NCBI GenBank assembly: GCA_008360955.1 | Contig: LUCM01007456.1 | Location: forward strand, 62,001 to 126,000 | Direction: 5' to 3' | Origin: Fasciolopsis buskii | Lineage: Eukaryota; Platyhelminthes; Trematoda; Plagiorchiida; Fasciolidae | Length of the DNA: 64,000 bases | Part shown: one piece after another, positions 26,601-39,910 of the stretch | Numbering within the stretch: the first letter of the stretch is position 1 | How the letters are laid out: every line of letters starts with the position of its first letter | The notes under the pieces: model-generated | Seen by the model: the letters and a program-made list of their open reading frames with translations, nothing else | The model's database searches: none | Told to the model about the DNA's origin: nothing | Position numbers and translations under genes: made by a program

Positions 26601-28258
26601 GTATTTATTTCCTAGTAAATCCACCTGTTCTCTCGGAAAATTAGCCCTAAATGGAAGATTTAGTCAAATGGTAATACGATTTGTACACTTTTCTCAATTT
26701 CATCCATTTTTTCTCTTATTTCTGTTTGCTAATTGACTTTTCATGTATGCCACACTGAGGTCGTATAATGACTACCAAATATGCAGCTGCCATGAAACTG
26801 TTTACAAAACACCACATAATATGATTGCATTTCCATTCACTACGCTTTTTCCATATCCTTGTTTCCGAGTTGGTGCGATACTCTCTTAGTTTCACGGCTG
26901 CAGTTGGGCTATCGTTTTCTCACAGTCTTTACATTGTGTTTGTATTCTGTGAGTCGGCAGCAGTAATTCTCGAAATCCGGTGTGATACAACTTTGTTCCT
27001 GAACAGTTTTGGTCGAACACATGATCTCTGTTCTTGATAGTGCTAAATTTCCGGCGCAATACAATGGTTGTGGATCGATATTCATTGAATTAGGCACTTC
27101 TGTAGCTGATTCATATACATGAATCAAAGCTTTCGCACATTTCTATTTTACTCAGTGCGCTTATGTTGTGTTTCCCGTTCAGTTAACTAGATCCGTTTAG
27201 GACAATCAATCTTCCTGCGGAATTACACAAATAGTCGAACTCGCTCTGTCACGTCAACTGGTGATTCTGCAATCCGAGACTTCTGAAAGCATATTCTTCC
27301 CAATTGTTCTTTGCAAAATCTGTGCAAAAAACCCCATGATCAGACCTTCACTAATGGATCTAGTGATGAATAAATATTCAGTTGCTTTGTTACAGTCAGT
27401 CGTAAAAAATACAGGCAAGCAACAAATTACTTTGTCATTTACCTCGTTTGGCTGAAGGGGATCAAGTTGATTCTACAACGTCTTCAGCATTATGATTATC
27501 CGAAGCAAATTCCTTCGACTTATTTTATCCCGGATTGGTAGTTCATCCCTCGAGCTATCCTGAAATGGCCCCTCTGTCTCCATTGTTATTCTTCCCGTGC
27601 TTCGGAGTGTGATAATCCATTCTTTCATCATCTACTTTTTTGAAGCCCATAGTATTTATGCCTTGAAGTATGATATTTGCAAGGAGATGACGGCCAAATG
27701 AGGAAGTTAACCGCGCTGACAAAATTCGAAACTGACAAGTTAATTTAAGACACCATGAAGATGATCACTTGACCGCCATCAATTTTTGCTTTTGTGCATG
27801 AAATTGCTTCAATGAATGCCAAGGAAACAAGGTTTGTTTGCGAAAACTCACTCCTACACATTTTGAACACAGTACTTTCCAATTGCCAAGTATTTTTGCT
27901 ACCGGTTGACTAAGGTATATAATATTCCCGTAGTGAGTGATCTTTTTACGTGTGTGTGTATTTGACTGCATTTAGTCTAGGTATTCAATCTTGGTTGAGC
28001 AGCACCTACTGTTTACTTGGATGGAATGTTATTTAAAATTTTCAAAAATGGTTTGATTCGAGGGGTGAGTTGACGAAATTATATTATCCCCCTTACTCAC
28101 TGGTTTCCACCGGCATCACTACACTGGTTTAGTAGATCCGGTAGAAGTTGTTTGTCATGGAAACCGCACTTTTTTGTGCTGCTGGCGTAAACGATCAGAC
28201 CTGGTGCTTGTATTTCGGTGAATCGTTAGTCGCAGCCGAAGTTTTCGTCCATGTTTAT

Positions 28259-28281
28259 GAATATTATTATTATTATTATTG
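28259..28281. repeat. (ATT)n microsatellite
   Basis: About seven uninterrupted ATT units inside otp intron 3. Confidence 0.85.
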
Positions 28282-30601
28282 TGGGCTTTTGTACTCATGT
28301 GTTCGGGATTTTTGTGTGGTCCAGTACGTGCTCAAATCGGTCAGCGATGACCGCCAGAGCAATGAGGTTTAACGATGTGCGTGATGTGGTCAATTTGGCC
28401 ATAAGTCTTTGTGGGTGGGAGGGTGAATTTGATGAAGAGGGAAAGAGTGTGAGTATAAGCGTGCGTTAACCAGTGCTTATGTACGTCTGTTGTTCATTTG
28501 CGTATGTGTTTGTGTGTTTGCGTGTATGCGTGTACCCGTGAACCAGTGCGTGCCATGTTGAACCATTTAAACAAAACAAACTGCTCGCATAATGGCCACT
28601 GCAACCAGGTCCAGCATGGGACTGCCTCCCGGAGTCAAATAGGGAAATCTGGGATGAAACAATGCTTTGCACGCTAACTTGTGAAAGATGGGTATCTCTG
28701 ACTTGGGAATGAAATGCTCTAGAAGATGGGAGTGGGTGGTTTGATGGACCAGATGGTAGGGAACAAGAAGGGATTGGAGTTCAATGAGAGGGGGTTACAA
28801 TCACTTACCATTCGGATTTAGAGAGGGACAGGTGAGATTACTCGTGAACACAAGCTGGTTGGATTTGTTTTTTACTATCGTCATGACAGCGTTGTTTCTG
28901 GTCCACGTACAAACTTACGTCGACTGCCTGTGGGGAGATTTATTTTCAAATGTTTCCCCAGGAATGTTGTTTAGTTTCTTAGTGTATGAGTTTGGCTGCG
29001 TCGTTTTCCATGATTATGGCTGCAATCGATTTTATACGTTTCCCCATGAACTGAAGACCTTTAACACAGGCAGACAAATATGAATATTTTACCGTTGAGT
29101 AGAGATTACAATTATATCATGCGGTATGTGAGACATTGTTTGATTGCACGTAAACCTGTAGAGTTTGACTCGGAGTTGGTACGCTCAGAAACGTGTTCTA
29201 GATACTCTTGTTTTATTTTTAGCAACTTACTGGATGTTGGCAAATGCTTTCCTTTAGTCATCTAGGGAGTCTCATATTCTTTTTGGGACTGTTGCACGGG
29301 GATTGGGCAAACCCTGAAATTCGCCACACTGGTTGACTGTGATTGTGCTTCGCTTTGCTTCGTTATTAATCGGAGACTAATGCTGTGCTGATTGCTAAGC
29401 ATTCCTGAATGACTGAATATATGGAATGTTCCTATTTCCCGAGTAGGTATATAATTCTCTGCCAGTTGGTCAAACGTTGGCTGTCGAGGTTTCAGTGTTA
29501 CAGTCTCGAATCCTGTTATCTAACGTCTTCGTCCTATTAGATGGCCTTCTGTTGATCACAGATCACTTGCAAAATTCCTATGCTTTCATTGCGCATTAAA
29601 GGACGGAAGTAAGATGTTATTATTGGCATCATTAGTAATAGTATTAATAGCAGTGGTAGTGCTATTAATGTTGCCAGGATGCAAAATCATTAGGAAAAAA
29701 CGATATTTTCATGTTCAACATACTCGTGAACCGGAGGGTCAGTGATTTTATACGCTTCTAAATGTAGAATGCTTACTTGCAAATCGCAGAGAAACGTCCG
29801 GTTCAGGGCTGCACAATCATCAGTCTAACTGTTGAGTATTACCGGTGTAGTAGTTAATCAACGCTGTACAATCATCACTGATACAGTTGGCCTCCAGTAG
29901 TCTTACTGTACTTGCTTAGGTGATCATACTATCGGCCCAACAAATGGAAAGAGACCGGTGTGTTTTCAGCTCTCCCCACCATATTTTGTACACAGAAAAT
30001 GGCAGTGGAATACATACTAGCCATAATATCGAACTCCTTGTGTTCGCTGGAATATTAATTTACTCCGTGGCTTAATTTTTCATGGTTTCAATGCTGATCT
30101 GTCCCCGTGAAATCCGATGGAGACGAAAAACTAGCAAAATCCCACGATTTTCTCCCCTTCCTTGCTTGCCTTATGATGAACACCAATTCGAATTCAGATC
30201 ATCCATTCCGGCAATCGATTCAAATCAAAAAGTTCAAGCTTACTTACCCAAAAAATGCGAAATAACGAAGGTACACATGTGAAAAAATAATGAAATTCAA
30301 ATTGATTATGTCTAATTAGTCTTGGACTACCGATTGTCTTTTCAAGGTTTCATATTTTTTAATCCTACATCATACAGTTCCAGAAGTACTCGAGCAAAAC
30401 ATTTTCTTTGTCACCGGTATAGGAAAATTATTGCTAAAAAAATCCCGTATCAATGCTAACCAAATTCATAATGCAATCCATGTCCTGTTTTGCTTCATTT
30501 TGAAATAATTCCAGAAAATTGCTCGGAATTTCGGCTCGATTAAGTAATTGTCATTTTCCCTCCCACCGGGTCTCTCCAACCCATGTTCTGTCATGGAAGC
30601 T

Positions 30602-30605
<4 letters not shown>

Positions 30606-30634
<29 letters not shown>
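30606..30634. repeat. (CA)n microsatellite, copy 1
   Basis: Perfect CA run at the left edge of the duplicated segment. The same run reappears at 31456 directly after the N gap, which suggests that the dinucleotide tract caused the assembly break. Confidence 0.9.
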
Positions 30635-31400
30635 CATCGTATATTGTTGACGAAGTAACCACGTGAACGTGTTGGTCAGAACCAAAACAACAATTAGCCT
30701 ACTGTTCACATTCCTCTAATGTAATTGTGGTTGAACGGTCGTATCCATTAACCCGACTGAATGTTACAACTAGGGCGATATTGCGTCATCATTTACATCA
30801 TTCGATAAGCTGGCCGAAAAAAGCTGCATGAGCAGGTCAGTTAGCATGTGTGAGATGAATCAGAAAGTAAGCATTAAGTGTAGAAAACCAATGTTATCTT
30901 TTTATTCTGACTAACAATAGAATTGTATCAGTTTTACTTGAGTTCTCTCACTATAGGCAGCGAGACGGGCGACAAGGTAACGGCAGATATACGACACAGT
31001 ATTAAGCCACATATCTTCTTTCGTTATTCTTCATTTTACAACACATTTTTTGAGTTCCAACACATTGCAAAAATACAACAGCGCCTTAGAATTGTTTGTC
31101 CAACCTATTCATTGCAACAGCAGGGCACTAGCATCGCTTTCGTTCTGTCCATTAGTGACCCATGCAATTGCGTAACAGTACGCACGTAAACTGCTGGCTC
31201 AGCAACGGTGGATCGTAATTTTTCCGCCACATTTCAGTCATTTCAACGGTTAGACAAATTACGGGTGAGTTTACAAGAGTATTTGCCATGTATCAGGTAT
31301 AAATTTACTTCGAAAAATTTACCAGTTTATTATGTGGCACCCAGCCCGCTTCCCACACTGTCCCACTGAGATCGGCAGCAGCTTTGGCAGCAAAGTGCTG
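30608..31400. repeat. Exact direct duplication D1, left copy
   Basis: 793 bp that recur, as far as I can read, without a mismatch at 31456-32248 (constant offset 848). It ends directly at the N gap. An 88-codon open frame (30923-31189) is repeated identically at 31771-32037, but it has no recognisable domain and no splice context. Confidence 0.9.
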
Positions 31401-31455
31401 NNNNNNNNNNNNNNNNNNNNNNNNNNNNNNNNNNNNNNNNNNNNNNNNNNNNNNN
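31401..31455. other. Assembly gap (55 N)
   Basis: A run of 55 N bases between the two identical 793-bp copies. The open frames reading through it are artefacts. Confidence 0.99.
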
Positions 31456-32248
31456 CACACACACACACACACACACACACACCATCGTATATTGTTGACG
31501 AAGTAACCACGTGAACGTGTTGGTCAGAACCAAAACAACAATTAGCCTACTGTTCACATTCCTCTAATGTAATTGTGGTTGAACGGTCGTATCCATTAAC
31601 CCGACTGAATGTTACAACTAGGGCGATATTGCGTCATCATTTACATCATTCGATAAGCTGGCCGAAAAAAGCTGCATGAGCAGGTCAGTTAGCATGTGTG
31701 AGATGAATCAGAAAGTAAGCATTAAGTGTAGAAAACCAATGTTATCTTTTTATTCTGACTAACAATAGAATTGTATCAGTTTTACTTGAGTTCTCTCACT
31801 ATAGGCAGCGAGACGGGCGACAAGGTAACGGCAGATATACGACACAGTATTAAGCCACATATCTTCTTTCGTTATTCTTCATTTTACAACACATTTTTTG
31901 AGTTCCAACACATTGCAAAAATACAACAGCGCCTTAGAATTGTTTGTCCAACCTATTCATTGCAACAGCAGGGCACTAGCATCGCTTTCGTTCTGTCCAT
32001 TAGTGACCCATGCAATTGCGTAACAGTACGCACGTAAACTGCTGGCTCAGCAACGGTGGATCGTAATTTTTCCGCCACATTTCAGTCATTTCAACGGTTA
32101 GACAAATTACGGGTGAGTTTACAAGAGTATTTGCCATGTATCAGGTATAAATTTACTTCGAAAAATTTACCAGTTTATTATGTGGCACCCAGCCCGCTTC
32201 CCACACTGTCCCACTGAGATCGGCAGCAGCTTTGGCAGCAAAGTGCTG
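31456..32248. repeat. Exact direct duplication D1, right copy
   Basis: Second copy of the segment at 30608-31400, starting with a (CA)n run directly after the gap and ending at AAAGTGCTG, after which unique sequence resumes. Confidence 0.9.
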
Positions 32249-35200
32249 ACAGTATGAGTTTTGCTTTTAGTAGTATGGTTCGCACATGAATGCGACAAGA
32301 AACTTGCCTGGGAGCAGAAGATTGGTTTTGCGGTTAACGCTGCCTTTTAGGTACACGGTGCCACCCCGACCAACGGACGCGAAATGCATTAGTACCCCGA
32401 ACGATTCATAATGGATTCTAGTAAAGAAACTCTTAGCTTTGTTCTGTCATATGGATAGAAATAAAAACCAGCAGACACAAAAGGGGCTAGTCACAAAACT
32501 CAACCAGAAATAGGTATCCCAATCTGACGGATAGACTGCAATAACAGTAACAACAAAAATTTCCAGAAAATAACCTTAATTTTCTTTGACTTAACCTGCG
32601 ACTTCCAGTAATGCAGGATCCCGTAAACCTGCCAGTCTTAAGCAATGAAAACTTTCTGTCAGTGTTGAAGGCCATTTTGCATAGAAATTTTCTTCAGGCG
32701 CTATTCTACACGATTCAGCCACCTTCGGCATTTTCACGTTGTAGACCAACTAACACTACATTCAATCATTTACACGTACGTACACTCATGCACGCTTTTG
32801 TTCATTCAGATCGGTTAGGTTACAACGATGAATGTAACTAATAGTTGGCTAGCCACAACAAGTTGGTCAGCGATAACTTCCCCATGTTCGTAAATTGGCT
32901 TTCACTATGTAGGTGTCGACATAGTTAGGAGTTACCAACAGTATACATTTGCCGTATTCAGAATAAAATCGGATCCTGAAGAGGGTGAATGTGAATCAAG
33001 CATATTAGTCGCTAGAAAGTCATCTATGACCACGGAAGATCCCAACAATGGCAGAAAGCTGACCACACAGTGCTTATGTTCGGATAACTAAGCAGACCAT
33101 GTGATTGGGTTACATTCTTTCAAATTGGTCTTGAACTAGACTGGCGGCATGAGTCAAGCGCACTATCCATTATTTTTCTTGTAGACCAAACACCATCATA
33201 TTTTTCAGTGTTCTAAATAACCATTCGCACCATTACTCTATATGACGGTTGAATTCTAAACTCCATAATGCGTTTTGCTCTTGCACTTCGGTTTCTATCG
33301 GGACGGAATAGATCAATTTAGATAAGAGGGTAGGATTGGTGACCAATGACATACGTTAAACCTAAGCAATCCGCGGATGGCCGGTGCGGAAGAGAGTTTC
33401 AGTTGGGTTCAAAGATCAAGAATTATTTTCCAGAGGAATGAAATTAGTCGAAATCTACATATTATTTTTATCCTACTCAAAAGTGCAGACTGGAAGATAG
33501 GGCAGATACATCATGCGGGGAAATGCGTGGAGGGTATGCCCACTGGAAGTAACTTCGATGCACTTTACAAATAGATATGCGAGGATATTTATGATCAGAA
33601 AGATGGCGTGCAATAAGTGGGAGCTATTGCTTCTTAGAATCACTAAAGCATTTCAGTGTTGAATAGCGAAGCCTAGGCTAGCTGGCTTTGAACCATCCTG
33701 CAAGGCAAAGCCATGAGTCGATCAACATAGAGGAAACGAATCAACCAATGGTCCGTGAATCAACCAACGAAACTCAGTGGTCCAGCTTTGTAGAAGGACT
33801 ACTTTAATCACCACCAGCTAGTTATCAGCCTGATATACGAAAATCACTAAAGTAAAAGAAAAAAGGAAAGCCTTAGGACTGCCTGCATCGTCACCACAAA
33901 CGAGGCTTGCACCAGTTATAAATGAAATAATTTCCCATGATGGCTTGATATTACTGAGCTCATTGCAGCCAGTGGAACTGGACGACATTGTTGTGGAAAT
34001 GGAATCCATTAGGACCTAGTCTGTATCGTAAGGAGTGTGTGTGTGGATCGTTGTTGAGAGGCCAGAGCAGTACGTCAACTGTTATTTGTTGATAATTGCC
34101 TGTCATTTGAGCTGAGTGAACCCAAGGAACGAGGATAGAATGTCACGAGAATATACATATGTGTGGATATCAATTATGTGTAGTATGTGAGTGAGTGGAC
34201 AAAATACCCCCGGAAGCACACGACCTGTTTGGCGGTTATTGGCGCTTGTCACGTATGCTTAGCCGGTACTCTGTTGTCCAAACATCCTTAGAGTTGTACA
34301 CTCGCAGTTGGCATGTCTCACTACAGTCGAGTTCGTGGCTTGTCGGGTACATATACCTGACAAGCTGCATTAACCGCGAAACCGACTGTGTACTTCCGGG
34401 AAAAGTTTCTTTATTTGTCCAGATACTAGTTAGGGTTTACGCGCAATCCCTTAAAAATTTAGCCCATAACCGCTCCTCAACTACTTACCAACATTACAAC
34501 TCTCATCATCTTACTTTTTGGAAAAGGTCGTCCCGTTCCTATAGCAATGGTGGCTACACTTTATTGTATCCTTAATCTATAAGTTTCCGTTCAAACTCAG
34601 TGACTGGTTTTACGATTTGCTGGGTTTGCGTGCATCCACTGACCTTGATCCCCACCACCGTGTCACCACCTTGTGGAAACAGTTAAGTGATTCACTTAGA
34701 GCATGTGTAAATTGGTTGGCACCAAATCGCAAGTGATAATTGTCCAACGAGTCTCGTTAATGCAAGCGTATAACACATGTTTGTTTCTATTGACGTTAGG
34801 TGTGAAAAATGCTGTTTGTACACATAGAACTGTGGTTTCACAGCTATACACAAGTGTGACCACCTTAACCAGGGTCGCTGGACGTTCCACTGGTGACATC
34901 AGCCGAGGTAGACCGAATCACACGCGTATTTGGGTGAGACTAAGGTTGGCAGGTGTTTCCCAGGGATATTGAACTGGAGTGATTTCACCCCGGAGTGGAC
35001 CGTTCTTTAGAATTCACAAATGTCTCATAGGGTTTGTTGAAATGTAAACAAAAGTTTTACTCGTACAGTCTTTCTGAAAACGGTTCACACGGGATCCGAA
35101 TTGGCAATCGAGTTAAACTCCCGTGAATGAAAGAGCACAAAACGAGAGTATATTGTTACTAAACTGTATAACTTCATTTGGCATACGCTTGTTTTTGCCT

Positions 35201-35664
35201 TAAGGATGATCCACTGGCTTTGGATCAAACCGGAATAAGTGCAGCATCAATTTTTTGTAACTCAACGACTACTGAACTGATTTAATCAAATCGAATATGT
35301 GCAATCCCCTGCCCATGAATTGTAATCACTGACAGCGTATGCAAGACAGTCCTATTTGAATTAGAAGTATCTACATAGATTAGCCTCATTATGCTAACTG
35401 GACTTGTAATGGACTATTTAAGAAATACAGTGATCAAAACCTACGGTTTTTGTACATTTCAACCATACATACAAGGACAGCTGAATAAATTTATGACTTG
35501 ACTCAGTATGCTGTAAAATGCTTGTTTTGGTCTTAGCAAGAGCGGAAGAATGGCATATTTCTTTCATTCTTGGGGGTTCTTCTTGAACGCGTGTTCGCAC
35601 AGCCTCAGATGAGGGTGAGTAGATGTGGGTCGTACCTCCTAATCATCAGATCTAGCTCACCCCA

Positions 35665-35704
35665 GAGAGTTCACTGTAGATGATATATCATCTGATGAAC
35701 TCTC
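35665..35704. repeat. Short imperfect palindrome in otp intron 3
   Basis: Arms GAGAGTTCA and TGAACTCTC enclose the perfect 16-nt palindrome AGATGATATATCATCT. It lies about 160 nt past the donor of otp exon 3, so the intron RNA could form a hairpin there. No known element recognised. Confidence 0.6.
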
Positions 35705-35860
35705 CTCAAAACATTTCTATAGCCGCAAATCAACTGACATATCGCGGTCAACGTCTGGAATGCATATCCTCCTTAGGGAACCGCTAAGCTTCTCTAATTG
35801 ACATAATTTGCATACGAAGTTTTCCTAGTAATTAAAAATTATCATGAACATGTGTCATAC

Positions 35861-36511
35861 CTGAACTCTGGACTCTGTTAGTCCGATACGCAGAGCCAAT
35901 TCTTCGCGCATGAATATATCAGGATAGTGGGTTTTGGAAAATGCCCTTTCCAATTCGGTCAGCTGGATAGGAGTAAAACGAGTACGATGACGTTTCTGCT
36001 TGGCGCATGCAACCACGGCTGCCGCAACTGCTGCTACGGCCATGGCTGTCGATGTGCTGTTGTTGTTTACCATAGGACCAGTTGAACCGTTCGACGGAGT
36101 CACCACTGGTGTGCTTATATACGGAGGACAGTCACCAGTTTTTGGTCGATCGTCCAGGCTGCTCGGTTCATCATTATCGCTGATCTCACTGGACATACTG
36201 GACGGAGAAGAGCTTTCTCGGATAGCTTGGTCATGATGTTGAGGGAGGTACATTTCCAACGACGTAGCAGGTCCATAACTCAACCGATTCATTAATCCCA
36301 AAGGTACGCGGTGCTCGTACTCGGAACGAAATGTGGTCTGATTGTGCAGCCTGCCTTGTGCAGGAAATAGATCCGAATGACCATTATACAGACAACAGGC
36401 TTCATTAGGTTGTTGCGCATCATCGGGTTGCGAGCACATATCTTGTTTGTTCTCAAAGGCCACTGTTGATGAGATTTCTGTCTGGGATAAAACATTTGAT
36501 TCTGTCTCGAA
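35861..36511 (-). CDS. otp: Orthopedia homeobox protein, coding exon 3 (homeodomain residues 1-46)
   Basis: The exon's 3' end encodes [11 protein letters not shown], then [26 protein letters not shown] and RVQ: helices 1 and 2 and the start of helix 3 of a paired-like homeodomain. From memory this is nearly identical to animal Otp and clearly closer to it than to Prop, Arx, Rax or Otx. Just before it is an Ala/Val-rich stretch ([11 protein letters not shown]), preceded by Ser/Asp/Glu-rich and Cys-containing disordered sequence. The donor is GTATG directly after the CAG of Gln46. The preferred acceptor is ATACTACAG with a good pyrimidine tract, giving a start at 36511 in phase 0, which fits exon 2. 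A weaker acceptor at 36462 would give a phase that fits exon 1 directly, so skipping of exon 2 is formally possible. Length is 651 nt (217 codons). Confidence 0.92.
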
Positions 36512-39500
36512 CTGTAGTATTCAAGGAAAAAGAGAGACTAGGTTTAATTGGAAAACTTTTAAAGTTTTTTCAGTAAAAACTTTCAAGTAAACCGTACAAG
36601 AACCTGGATAGAAATCAACCTGTTACTAATCGAAGAAGCCCAATGGAGAATTTATTTAGAGCTATTAAGCACATGTTCAATGCTAGGATTCACCAAACGT
36701 AGTCAACTCAAGTAAAACAATTTAGATGATGCGCACCAATGAACTTCACCAAATTTCCAAATGTCTCTTGCAGCCTGGTGCTTGTGATCGGGTCACATCA
36801 AAATCCTAATGCACTGACAAGATTAGCCTCTAAAATCTGCAGTTGTCAGGTACTGTCCATTTTTCAAATCAAAATTTTACATGGGAACGTTGGCAGAAGC
36901 CAAGGACGAGACTTCAGAGGCCTTCTGTAGTTTGAGAGATAACTAGCAAATGTGCTTCCGAGAAGTGGCACGAAGATTTAGAAAGCCAGAGGTGCTGTGT
37001 AAAACAACCTCGACGGCTTTTAGCAAACTCTAATGCTAGTAAAATTTCGTCTACGATTGAAAATTTATTAAATGAATATGCTTAGTTTACCATGGGCATA
37101 CTATCACCGATGGGATGCGTGTATCTGATAGTTATCTGTCTGACCATTACTATACCCTAGTCACAGGTATACCAAAATCCGGTTTGAAAATCTGGAGAAT
37201 GAATGAATAAGAAGTTTGGCTGTGATGATGACTTCGGTCCCCGGACTGCTCATCCACAACCTGGAGACCATCGGGTTTACAGAGTTGTAACAACAACCAA
37301 GCAAAGTGAATCTCCTCTATTTGAAGTCATTCTACAAGTAAGTGTGCAATTAGGCAACAAGAGCACTGAACAGCTGTCTCATAAAGCCAATGACTTGTCA
37401 GTAAAGAAAAAATCAAGTAAATGCGAGAATTTTTCCAGTGGCGAAGCTTTCTCAGTTACGTGTAATTTCTTTATACTCCTTCGAAAAGTTTTTCATCTTT
37501 GCATTAACAAATGTATCGTTCCAGTATTTGCATGCAACTGTGCGATAACCACTGGCGAATATAGAGGGTTTTGAAATTTTCCGCTCTGGGCTAACCCAGG
37601 TTTTCAGTTGCGGTCTAGGTATGGTATAGGTACATCGCTAACGATGCCTAACAATGTGCAATTCATCGAGAGTTATTTGTAAATCGGATAACGTCAAAAC
37701 ACGGAACGACAATGCATGACTGACAGTCAAGCCTTTAGGGATTAATCGGTATTTATAAAATTGACGGGTAAAGGTGAGTTTCTACTGAGATCGAACTGCC
37801 AATCTTTACCCGCAAGAAAGATTTGACAGAAAAGTGCCGAGCCCGCATGCCTGATGAGCAGCAAAATCCGTACAACCGAGCATGATCCTCCTGAGGACAT
37901 TTTATTTATAATTTGCTTATGTGGCATACATGTGACAGTGACTTACGCGCTAAGATTAGATATTTCACAACAAATTTAGTCCACTCCTAATGAGTCAAAT
38001 GTCTCGTTTGTAACCACGTGAGAACAACATAACCTAGCATAAGTTACCCCATCCTCATTCAGACCAAACTGCTGCAATCAAGCTTAGTGGCGAAAAAAGA
38101 AAAATAGGCCAATTTCCGTTATTAAATACTCCCAAGAGTCTAGACGGCGAATGAGAAAATTTCGAGATGCTTTTACCGAAAAAATGGTGATTTTCGAATA
38201 ATGAGGTACATCAAAAAAGAACAGCTAATGATAACTGTGTTGGACTTATTATTTTTTTATAGCGTTTAGTGTTGCTAATTCACTGTCCACGCTACTGAGT
38301 CTAAATAATCTTTACTATTAGTAAAATTTTTCTACGGAGTTTATGGTCGAGTAATTTTTTCGTGACTATAATTATTTTCGGACTTCCGCTTCTCCTGTTC
38401 CTGAGTTACAAACCCATTTTGGATACGGTCAGTTCGCGGATTCATGCGTCTTGGTTACTAAAACACATATGCACACTCGTTTTTATGTGTGACCAAATCA
38501 GTGAGTGAATGTTGGCTCAATCAAGCAAACCAAACTAAATTCCCATAAAAGAGATTGCTGTACCTTCGCGTTCTGTTGTAGAAAACGATGCAACTCAGCA
38601 ATCTCTCTTGTTTTTCTTTCAATTTATAGCGCAAATTCATCCGGCATTCCAGTACCTGGTCACGTGATCAGGACCCTTGCCTGACTAGTTGATATGTCAT
38701 GGGCATCGTTAGCCTGGTTTACCCGCTTTTTGAGTCGCTGGCCGGAGGGGAGAAATAGAAAGCAGACCGGAAGTTACCGCACTCTGCGCTGAATCAGAGC
38801 ACAGCTGTAGGACATAACATGCGGCGCTTTCTCGGAAATCCTGGCGGCAGACCACAGTTCTCTGCCCCCCGGGGTGTTGCCATGCCTGACCTACTGGGAC
38901 TTTATGTGGCCTTAAGTCATTCCACATTCCAGGTTCATGCTATTAACCGCTCTCTATTGCCTCAGTGAATCATGCGGTGTATAGAACGCGCCCCTTCCGT
39001 TTCACTGATGCTTGAAGCAAGTTATTCGAACGCTAGTTAAGTGCCCTAGTGATGTATCAGCAATGATGCACGAACATTGTAAGTCTGCAAATCATTCTCA
39101 CAAAGCTTTGTTATTCCGTCATGCTTTCCTTGGACAGAATCTACTTTGTGTGCAAATTTACTGTGTAAGAAGAAGGATACAAAATAATCACCGTGATAAA
39201 CAACAACAGGTCACCTACTTCCCTTGCAGGGGTACCATTTTAAGCAGACATGTACAGTTTTTTATAATCCCTTACACTTCCACGTTTAAGAAAATGTTGT
39301 TTCCAAGTTAAATGGAAAACATTCACAATGACTTGCCCCACCATGAATCTCTGACGAGGACTACGTCGCGTGCCTCATATAAAACAGCATACGTTAAATT
39401 CCGCAAATTTTTTCATATTTTTGATTATTGTTACTGCCACTGTATCATTTGACTTTCGTAAATTGGACCTTTAAGAGCTACAAAAATGCAGTGATGTCAA

Positions 39501-39608
39501 AGCCAAAACATAAACACTTATGAAAGTACATGTATATTTATGCATGCGGGCGTGTATGGATTTATGTATATATACATCCAAGCACCTAAACATATGCGTT
39601 ATTCTCAC
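36512..39608 (-). other. otp: otp intron 2
   Basis: A 3.1 kb intron with donor GTGAGAAT at 39608-39601. It holds a family C SINE-like copy near 38860-39030. A + strand open frame at 37203-37574 contains a perfect GTAAGT donor at 37338, but no acceptor or domain was found. Confidence 0.65.
38860..39030 (+). repeat. Degenerate SINE-like repeat, family C, copy 1
   Basis: The segment from CTACTGGGACTTTATGTGG through CACTGATGCTTGAAGCA shares its order of short words with 45110-45235: ACTTATGTGG, AGG-TTCA, CCCCTTCC and ACTGATGCTTGAAGCA. The copies are old and indel-rich; 38660-38860 upstream may belong to it as well. Confidence 0.45.
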
Positions 39609-39910
39609 CAAAGATCCAGACTGTATATCTTCTCCAGCACCCTGACCGACTGCTTCTTTTGAATGATTGGAATGGTCCCCGGTTACTTCGGAGTCCAAAA
39701 TGCACGATCTGTTTTGTGCATTGGAGTGGGATATCTCCGAGGCTGATGGAGATTGGATCTGTTCAGAAGAGACTTCAGTTTCGCCTGAAGGTAACGATGT
39801 CCATCTTGATGACGATACAAAGGTCACTGGTACGATTGCATCAACATGATTTGGTCCACATGAATGGTGTGCAGTGAAGTGGTGTTCGATCGTCCGTCGC
39901 TCGTATTCGG
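39609..39910 (-). CDS. otp: Orthopedia homeobox protein, coding exon 2
   Basis: This exon is inferred from splice logic. The acceptor AACTTTCGCAG precedes CCGAATACGAG, and the two leading bases complete the split codon left by exon 1 (G plus CC gives Ala). The frame then stays open for exactly 100 codons to a strong donor, TTTG followed by GTGAGAAT, ending in phase 0 as exon 3 requires. The peptide begins EYERRTIEHHF, has a His-rich stretch (HHFTAHHS), and continues as a Ser/Glu-rich disordered region with SGETEVSSEQIQSPSASE. Composition resembles exons 1 and 3 rather than the repeats around it. No conserved domain is recognised. Length is 302 nt. Confidence 0.7.

Larger units (their letters stand above)
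23630..35860 (-). other. otp: otp intron 3 (inside the homeobox)
   Basis: A 12.2 kb intron splitting the homeobox between codons 46 and 47. It contains an (ATT)n microsatellite, CA microsatellites, an N gap with a 793-bp exact direct duplication around it, and a 40-bp imperfect palindrome near the donor. Small open frames inside show no recognisable domain. Confidence 0.75.

Noticed and set aside
30923..32037. Two identical 88-codon open frames (30923-31189 and 31771-32037) as paralogous genes
   Set aside because: They are the same sequence in the two copies of the gap-flanking duplication and have no recognisable product.
34195..34575. 126-codon + strand open frame in otp intron 3
   Set aside because: No recognised motif and no splice evidence; listed as chance.
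37203..37574. + strand open frame of 123 codons with a perfect GTAAGT donor at 37338 inside otp intron 2
   Set aside because: A stop lies directly upstream of the ATG, no convincing acceptor was found, and the peptide has no recognisable domain; a donor-like 6-mer occurs often by chance.
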